A DNA stretch of 64,000 nt from Plutella xylostella (Eukaryota; Arthropoda; Insecta; Lepidoptera; Plutellidae): contig NC_064004.1 of NCBI RefSeq assembly GCF_932276165.1, positions 72,001-136,000 on the forward strand. Direction: 5' to 3'. The position numbers and the translations under genes were made by a program. Positions 58,601 through 64,000 of the stretch are shown here, piece after piece. The notes beneath the pieces are model-generated. The model was not told the DNA's origin. It was given only the letters and a program-made list of their open reading frames with translations, and ran no database searches. Numbering within the stretch: position 1 is the stretch's first letter; each line of letters begins with the position of its first letter.

Positions 58601-61600
58601 TTGTCAAGTATGACGTAATTTGTATGGATTTGACAGCTGTTTGACAGGCGAGCGACGCTGCTTATGGATTGCTAATTGCTAATGTGTCGGTGGTGGTACG
58701 GTAGCAGATACAGCCTTTGTATGGAAGAGAGAAATACTTTCAAGTTATTTTCGATATTATTATTACAAATTACAAACACTCACACCTTGTACTAATGTAC
58801 TCCCTTGCGGGGTAGGCAGAGGTGCATTGCTGCACCCACTTTTCGCCAGTGTTATGTTAGTCCCAATGTAATAGGGTGCGGGCCTATTGCCATTTTACGG
58901 GCACATCCAAGACCCGAGAACAAATATCTGCCCCAGCCGGGAATCGAACCCGGGACGTTCGGCACAGTAGTCAGGGATACTAAACACTACGCCATTCGGT
59001 CGTCCGACATTAGTAGGTAATTAATAGTTTACCCGGTGGTGGTGGTGTCCTTTTCTTCGGTGATTTTTCTAAAAAAGATAAAGTTAAATGGCCTATAATT
59101 ACTTTAAATACACCCACTAGTTAAAAGTACCGTTAATTAAATTTAATTAAGGTTTTTTTTAAACCTGTTTATCAAAATATGACTATACCTATACTTAATA
59201 ATTTTTACAAAAAAAAAATATTCAACAAAAAAAACACAGTACCTAGATACTTGACTCGATATTAAAATGAATAACGTACTCACCGTGGACAGCCTCACCT
59301 CGCGACCACACTGACAAACAACATCAATAGTTCATGTTAAACTTTATGTACAGTATAAGGCAGAGAAATCTGACCCCTCTCAGAACGATTGTTACTATGA
59401 GAGGGGGGTCAGGTTTATCTGCACATGACCGTACACATTGCTATCAATAACAATAATTAAAAGAATTTCAGTACAGCTGTTGCTAGTAAGTACTCACTAC
59501 TCTAAGAGGAATATGATTAATCTTTCTACCACATTGACAAAACCTAGGGGCTAGCTACGGCTTGTGAACAATACACTAAGAAGAAGAATGTAGAAATTTA
59601 ACTAAATTCAATGAAAAATCTCACTTTCTTACATGAAGCTGTATCACTGTGCTTTTTCTGAAAGAAATAGTAAAATCATAGCAATTAGCACCAGCTGTAG
59701 TTTAAATTAATACATTATAATAACAAGCAAAACTCAATGATAATAAGTATTTTAAAATGGGTACAATTTAAATCATCACCAAAAAAAAGAATTGTACGCT
59801 AATACATTGCACCAAAAAAAATAATTAAAACAAAATTAATTAAATCAACTCCAAAATCGAAACCCCAAAAAAAAACGTTTACATTCCAAAATAAATAAAC
59901 ACGCCTCCAAATAATTGCAAGTTTACAATAGAAAATCTTTTTCGTCGCCAAAACGGATAAATCATCACCAAATTATGCTATACTAAAATATAAACAATGA
60001 CACCAAAACTAAGTGTTCAATTTTTTTTATATCACCAAATTATCCTACCCAAAAACAATATAAAATATAGTATAAAGGTAATCGATTTACCTGTTAATTT
60101 TAATAATAATATGTAGGCATTTACGGCTTTAAGAGTGGTGCGGCATAAATTTTGAATTTGCGCGATGCTTGTGGACGCAATGTATTGATGTCTAGTACAT
60201 CGACCTCAATACATCGCGGCAAATTCACCCCTTCTGGACAAGGTCAAATTTGAGCGGCGCCATCCCCCCGCGCCCGCATACTCATATACATACATTTACC
60301 TATCATCATCATGATCATCAGCCAATAATCATCCACTGCTGGACATAGGCCTTTCCCAAGGAGCGCCACAACACTCGGTCCTCGGCCTTCCTCATCCAAC
60401 CACAACCCGCCTAAGGTCGTCAGTCCAGCGGGCAGGAGGGCGTCCCACGCTGCGTTTGCCTGTTCGAGGTCTCTACTCGAGAACTCGTCTGCCCCAACAG
60501 TTATCGGTTCTTCGGCAGATATGACCAGCCCACTGCCATTTCAGCTTGCATATTTTGACAGCTATGTCAATAACCTTAGTCCTCTGACAGATAACCTCAT
60601 TTCTGATACGATCCATCAGAGAAACCCCAAGCACCAAGCACTTAACTATAATAAATTGTTTTTCAATTCCTTATTTCTATAGAATTTATTGGTACATGGC
60701 AAAATTCAAACCCTCGGCCACACGAATGGGAGTCGAGATGGTGTAACGGATAGATTTTACTAGGCACAGGGGCCGTCCATTAATCACGTGAGGTCGTTTT
60801 TCTCATTTTTTGACCCCCCCCTCCCCCCTGGTGATATTTGGTGAGGTTTGGGACAAACCCCCCCCTCCCCCCGTGGATCACGTGTATTTTTTTGGAAGTC
60901 TATGTAAAGGCAATTTTTGACTAGAAAAATATAGGTCATACTACAAATCGTTAAAATGTTTGCGCCGTCCAAAATATCGGTTCAGAAATACCTAATTTTT
61001 GTCAAAAAATTCATACACGTGATGTCTAACGAGAACCCCCCCCCCTCCCCCTCGTTATGTTTCGTGAGTTTTTCAGTACCCCCCTCCCCCCCCTTTGAGC
61101 CTCACGTGATTAATGGACGGCCCCAGTCATACTAATGATTTAATTAATTCATAAAGCAATTTAAAAAGTGACTTTGTTTTGGGATAAGCTATTTATTATT
61201 TGGTATAAACTTAATTTTTAATATTTACTTTTAATTTTTTTGGTTAGAAAGGATTATTAAAATGATACTGATAAAAGAATATATTGGTTACATCTATATA
61301 GCGATGATATACTTTTTTGTTTTGAAATAAATTTTAATGGTGTGAATATAGTTTTACAGTATGCAGTAAAAAATAATTTGGTTCATTTTAAAAATATTTT
61401 GGGAAGCATGATTTGGTGATGATTTATTCGTTTTGGCGGAGATTTCGAATTTATTGGCGGCAGTATCATATAATTTCTGGTGGAGGTTTAAATACAAGCC
61501 TTTTAAAATTAAAAAATAACTCAATGATCATAGCATGAATTTTATTATGCTAAAGAAAATTAATATTAAAAAATATATCTTACATCTATCTGCTTAGTTT

Positions 61601-62728
61601 TTCTTTTTCTCTGTGAAATTAAAAGTAAAATTAAAGTTTTAAATTAACTTCTTTTCTTATAATTAAGTATATAGCGGTGGTAGCTCAGTCGGGTAAGCGC
61701 CCGCTTCTCACGCCAGAGATGCGGGTCCGAATCCCGGCGCTGACATGTACCAATGAGTTCTTTTCTGAATTTAAGTACAATGTATACCATTGCTCTTACG
61801 GTGAAGGAAAAACATCGTGATGAAACCTGCTTATCGATATTTAGCACATCTAGATATGTGAACCCACCAACCCGCAGTGGACCAGCGTGGTGGGAAATGG
61901 TCCAAGCTTAGGAAGGCAGTTTAGACCTTGGGGATATGCACAAAGGTCCCATTCGAGAGAGCCAGGTGCAGGTACTGTTACCCTCACAGAGAATAGAATA
62001 GAATAGAATAGAATAGTATTATTATTGCTTTTATACTATAACTCCGAAGTGAACTCTTACTAAATATATGTAGGTTTTAATTAAATAAAGTATTATTTCG
62101 GAGTTACCTCGCATAGCTTGCGCCCGCACTGCAAACAATTACCATAGATAAAATGAAAATCATTAAACTTAACGTAAGGTAAAATATAGTATTTTAAATT
62201 GAATATAATGTTATGTTAGTACCTTTTTACACGACTGTTTCTGCTGAAAAAGAAAACAGCGGTTCATAATCTATTTCTTTATTAGGTATAGGCATAGACT
62301 AATATGGTATAGGTATAGTGGATGATTGTCATTCATCATTAATACGGTAGTAAGTACATTATTGTCGCACTACATATGGACCTGCAATACAAATAATGAG
62401 CAGACTCACCTGTCTGTCCGGGGTAGACGGAGGCGAGTCGTCCTGTAACAGTCAACATTGTCTATGAAACTCGAGTAGAAAAGAAAAGTAGGTATCTGTC
62501 AGTTTGGTCAGTTCATCATCATGACCCATCACGTCCCCACTGCTGGGCTCGGGTCTCCTTCCGATGAAGGAAGGGTTTAAGGCCTAGTCAAAAAAAGGTT
62601 GGTGGATGGCAAGTTGTTCTAAGCAAAATAGTGGTCATACAATCAATCTTACACTGAGCAGATTTAAATCGAAGTGATAGAAGGTTTTTTAAGGTAAGTA
62701 TTTAACTTACAAAAATAAAAGATCCCAT
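49391..62728 (-). CDS. Gene K: 25-exon microexon gene with Asn-rich repeats and Cys-rich end
   Basis: Minus-strand GT-AG exons, phase 0 unless noted: 62728-62711 MGSFIF; 62442-62410 DDSPPSTPDRQ; 62243-62223 QKQSCKK; 62128-62108 CGRKLCE; 61610-61584 RKRKTKQID; 59310-59284 CGREVRLST; 59068-59033 KNHRRKGHHHHR; 58538-58500 ESMKRKSSHSTKK; 58047-58021 FGRTILAIE; 57936-57907 AVSQTDIVLT; 57800-57774 DTPIWTISK; 57610-57584 TEVRRSTTS; 57372-57349 VSRMSLKQ; 57180-57136 KRSRGLCVVQGSQVE; 56885-56862 DLDLTGPD; 56718-56686 NSKLDGTDIAA; 56433-56407 DGRQRSSRP; 55884-55858 AGHKALNVE; 55526-55500 EIPVQPEPQ; 55371-55354 ETLQVK; 54753-54718 ETTPVPGAVVDV; 50618-50592 DEKKRSKHK; 50279-50253 FGTSCNQNM; 50124-49772 (ends phase 2); 49607-49391. 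About 405 residues. Exon 24 holds GYNANN repeats; exon 25 has CLSDCLQCVNCCLFLCEQIK and CCIGAAAWCC before the stop. The first exon is inferred from ATG plus a GTAAGT donor. The chain could also be two genes (see 50523). Confidence 0.6.
49894..50012 (-). repeat. 18-base coding repeat, about 6.5 units
   Basis: Unit GGTTATAACGCTAACAAC (minus strand) encodes GYNANN. One unit varies to GYNVNN and one to GCNANN. It lies within gene K exon 24. Confidence 0.9.
50509..50523 (-). CDS. Alternative first coding exon (MSSYE) for the 3' part of gene K
   Basis: ATG at 50523 is followed by four codons and a perfect donor (GAG|GTAAGT) in phase 0, matching the FGTSCNQNM exon at 50279. No usable acceptor precedes it, so it behaves like a first exon. 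If used, a short gene of about 200 residues would start here, separate from the microexon chain to the right. Confidence 0.45.
50637..54118 (-). mobile_element. 3.5 kb TIR element, copy 2, inverted relative to copy 1
   Basis: Ends TCGACGGTGGAAAGGCAGAA, flanked by TA, homologous over most of its length to 25813-22233 in reverse complement. It carries a SINE-2 (52575-52836) that copy 1 lacks and lacks the pentamer array. It lies between gene K exons 21 and 22. Confidence 0.8.
52575..52836 (-). repeat. SINE-2 copy inside TIR element copy 2
   Basis: Head (GGTTCGATTCCCGGCTGGGG on the minus strand), body and AAT tail as at 15238-15512. Confidence 0.85.
54503..54680 (+). repeat. Dispersed repeat R3
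   Basis: Good copy with CCCCACTGCTGGGGCACGGG and CTAGTCCACCACGCTGGCC, just outside gene K exon 21. Confidence 0.75.
54786..55085. mobile_element. Pair of related MITEs (GTTTCACCAT ends)
   Basis: AGTTTCACCAT...ATGGTGAAACT ends appear for the first unit, and a second inverted-related unit ends ATATGGTGAAACTGAG. Inner GATCATAAC and TTGACTTTTGAC blocks relate them to the 21537 and 31655 elements. Confidence 0.6.
55550..55773 (-). repeat. SINE-2 copy
   Basis: Head with GGTTCGATTCCCGACTGGGG, shortened body, AAT tail; between gene K exons 18 and 19. Confidence 0.8.
57259..57344. mobile_element. Palindromic MITE, copy 3 of 4, touching a splice donor
   Basis: Bounded by GTAC; its right edge (57341-57344) lies four bases from the last base of the VSRMSLKQ exon (57349), so the donor reads GTGA then GTAC of the element. 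Confidence 0.85.
58150..58372 (-). repeat. SINE-2 copy
   Basis: Complete head, body lacking one short segment, and AAT tail; in a gene K intron. Confidence 0.8.
58770..59005 (-). repeat. Chimeric SINE: SINE-2 head with a different body
   Basis: The tRNA-like head matches SINE-2, but beyond it the body is the block also found headless at 929-1047. Confidence 0.7.
59348..59434. mobile_element. Palindromic MITE, copy 4 of 4
   Basis: Bounded by GTAC, arms TCTGACCCCTCTCA and its complement; 38 bases past a gene K exon. Confidence 0.85.
59633..59657 (-). pseudogene. Out-of-phase microexon-like segment of gene K
   Basis: Good acceptor (TTTCTTTCAG) and donor (GTAAGA) bracket 25 bases encoding KKHSDTAS plus one extra base. 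Every other microexon is a multiple of three, so this is either a decayed exon or not used. Confidence 0.3.
60302..60650 (+). repeat. Dispersed repeat R4
   Basis: Longest R4 copy, with CCACTGCTGGACATAGGCCT, AGTCCAGCGGGCAGGAGGGC and a downstream ATGACCAGCCCACTGCCATT segment. Confidence 0.65.
60769..61124. mobile_element. 356-base MITE with GGGGCCGTCCATTAATCACG ends
   Basis: Terminal inverted repeats GGGGCCGTCCATTAATCACG / CGTGATTAATGGACGGCCCC; inner C/G homopolymer runs on both sides. Confidence 0.85.
61675..62010 (+). repeat. SINE-1, best full-length copy
   Basis: tRNA-like head (GGTGGTAGCTCAGTCGGGTA, then GGGTCCGAATCCCGGCGCTG), body, and a 3' end of GAATA repeats. It lies in a gene K intron on the strand opposite to the gene. 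Confidence 0.9.
62515..62610 (+). repeat. Dispersed repeat R3, truncated
   Basis: CCCATCACGTCCCCACTGCT and GATGAAGGAAGGGTTTAAGG remain. Confidence 0.65.
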
Positions 62729-62939
62729 GTGATTGCTGTATTTGCATGTATTTTTTAATTTCTTTACATAATTAATTTGAAAAATTAAGGTTCTTCAATT
62801 AAATACTTGAATCTGAAAGTAAATAAAAATAATCTTGTTAGGATTAAAGACAGGAGAACCTTTAAAAGACATAGGCAGGGACAACCGGGGGATGCCGTCG
62901 ATAAGAACTCGACGGGGATGACGTGATTGATGATGAAGA

Positions 62940-63230
62940 TAATGTCCCGTACTGACGTGTATCACCGGTGGTGGTAAGTAAGTGTTTCGTACTGACGTGT
63001 GTGAGCGGCCGGCAGCGTTGTCTCATACTGACGTGTATCACCGGTTGGCGGCGTTGTATCGTACTGATATGTGTCACCGGCAGTGCCGGTGTCTCGTACT
63101 GACATTTGTCACCAGCCGGCAGCGTTATCTTGTACTGGCGTGTGTCAGCGGCAGCGACGGTATCTCGTACTGGCGTGTGTCACCGGCAGCGATTGTATCT
63201 TGTACTGACATGTGTCAGCGGCCGGCGCTG
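62940..63230. repeat. Minisatellite, about eight 33-36-base units
   Basis: Units begin TACTGACGTGTGTCACCGGC or variants. The last unit contains the reverse complement of the gene I stop codon and its last residues (SAGR). Confidence 0.9.
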
Positions 63231-63960
63231 GTGAGGCACATGTTGACGCACGTCAGCAGCGCCACGGAGCAGCCGCTGCAGCAGAACACGCAGGTGCTGA
63301 AACACGCCTCGCACACACCTGGGAGTAAAACACTTACATATTTTAGAGCACTGCCTCACTAGGACGCCGCCGGCTCTAATGCAACGAGAATCGTAGTTAG
63401 CACAGCAGCAGTCCAAAGCCTCGTTTGCTATAAGCCGCTAAGGACACTTTCAGACTATTTTATTGGCATGCCAGTTGCATAAACTGGGGCTGGATGAGGA
63501 TTTGTGACCGGGGTAGAAGGGCTGACCAGTCAAAATATCATCAGTCGCTGACTGGTCATCCAGGGTCAACCGGACGCATACATATAATGTATTTGTTGTT
63601 TGGTTTCAGCATCACCTGCTGCCGAGTGGTCCCGGGCCTTGCGGTCCAGGAACGCGGGGCGCCGCACGTGCGGGTCGGGCTGCACGCGGGGCAGGCGCGG
63701 GGGGAGCGGGGGACGCGGGGGACGCGGGGCGAGCGGGGGGTGGGTCAGGTGCGGGGCTACCGTCTGGAAGGGGGCAGGGGTGCTGATGACAATGACTTGT
63801 TAAAAGACTAGGTATAAATTCGATGGAGGGAGATTCTTTGGGGCTATATCAGCAGTGGACGTCTGTGATATAATCAGTTTAATCAGGTACTTAAGTTTTA
63901 TTGTTATTGATGGTATTCAAAATATGTAAAATGGCTCACCTCGACTGTTTTCTTGTAAAC
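63215..63960 (-). CDS. Gene I: 3' part of a Pro/Arg-rich, Cys-tailed protein, open at the right edge
   Basis: Minus-strand exons: 63960-63940 (VYKKTVE, phase 0), 63763-63616 (49 codons plus one base; Pro/Arg-rich HLTHPPLAPRPPRPPLPPRL, ending RKARDHSAA) and 63318-63215 (enters phase 1, stop TGA). The split codon G|GT closes. The last exon reads VCEACFSTCVFCCSGCSVAL and LTCVNMCLTSAGR. All junctions have strong GT-AG sites. Ninety residues are visible; the 5' end is beyond the window. Same plan as neighbours: microexon, disordered exon, GC-rich Cys-hydrophobic terminal exon. It ends inside a minisatellite. No family is recognised. Confidence 0.65.
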
Positions 63961-64000
63961 CTGTGTAAAACAAAGTTTTTATGAGTTAAAAATAATGATT

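Larger units (their letters stand above)
59690..61520. repeat. Large imperfect inverted repeat rich in CACCAAA
   Basis: The left part repeats (C)ACCAAA many times on the plus strand; the right part (61180-61520) repeats TTTGGTG. CGCCAAAACGGATAAATCAT (59948-) is matched in reverse complement at 61411-61440. Between them lie R4 and a MITE. It may be the two ends of one transposon. Confidence 0.5.

Noticed and set aside
62982..63362. Plus-strand Cys-containing ORF over the minisatellite
   Set aside because: It arises because the repeat unit length keeps the frame open; the minus strand carries a splice-consistent exon.
18743..63960. Silk-moth chorion genes as identity for the Cys-rich genes
   Set aside because: Chorion genes have a signal peptide, two exons and Gly-rich repeats; these have none of that plan.
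18743..64000. Homology to gall-aphid or schistosome secreted microexon genes
   Set aside because: Exon architecture is similar, but no signal peptide or their characteristic Cys motif is visible, so I treat it as convergent until searched.

Overview
The window is nuclear DNA of an insect, almost certainly a moth or butterfly. The evidence is small GT-AG introns, AT-rich intergenic DNA with GC-rich exon islands, several non-LTR retrotransposons, two tRNA-derived SINE families and many MITEs of lepidopteran style. The order Lepidoptera is inferred from the repeat types; the sequence does not prove it.

The host content is a cluster of undescribed-looking genes, nearly all on the minus strand. 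They share a plan: a low-complexity N-terminal part rich in Lys, Ser, Asp or Pro, then a C-terminal segment packed with cysteine pairs among hydrophobic residues. None has an obvious signal peptide. Reading splice sites by eye and checking that codon phase closes at every junction, I place the following. Gene A (4279-2607, 3 exons); small gene J (5957-5490); gene C, a Cys-rich exon (9724-9508); gene B on the plus strand (10241-12180, 2 exons, N-myristoylation-like start); gene D (18374-12760, 4 exons); gene E (46590-18743, 22 exons); gene F (48375-47339); gene G (about 49294-48666); gene K (62728-49391, 25 exons); and gene I, which enters from beyond position 64000 and ends at 63215. Two weaker items lie near the left edge: a possible exon at 179-1 and a small ORF at 2070-1699.

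The most unusual part is genes E and K. They are built from long runs of microexons of 18-63 bases, nearly all in phase 0 at both ends, so any one can be gained, lost or skipped without breaking the frame. Gene E shows this in progress: four near-identical 146-base tandem units each carry the same 51-base exon, two other exons are duplicated side by side, and larger exon blocks are repeated 7-14 kb apart. The final coding exon of gene E is 9 bases (Cys-Cys-stop) and that of gene D is 24 bases. Function is unknown. The cysteine spacing suggests S-acylation or disulfide cross-linking, which is inference.

Mobile DNA fills the introns and gaps: a jockey/CR1-like LINE (about 13.9-17.6 kb) split by a SINE inside gene D; a second LINE (21.9-28.3 kb) split by a 3.6 kb TIR element whose inverted copy lies at 50.6-54.1 kb; a truncated RTE-like LINE (34.9-33.5 kb); a nearly intact RTE-like LINE (43.1-39.9 kb); a transposase fragment near 8 kb; and numerous SINEs, MITEs and palindromes. 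No rRNA gene, functional tRNA gene or CRISPR array was found.
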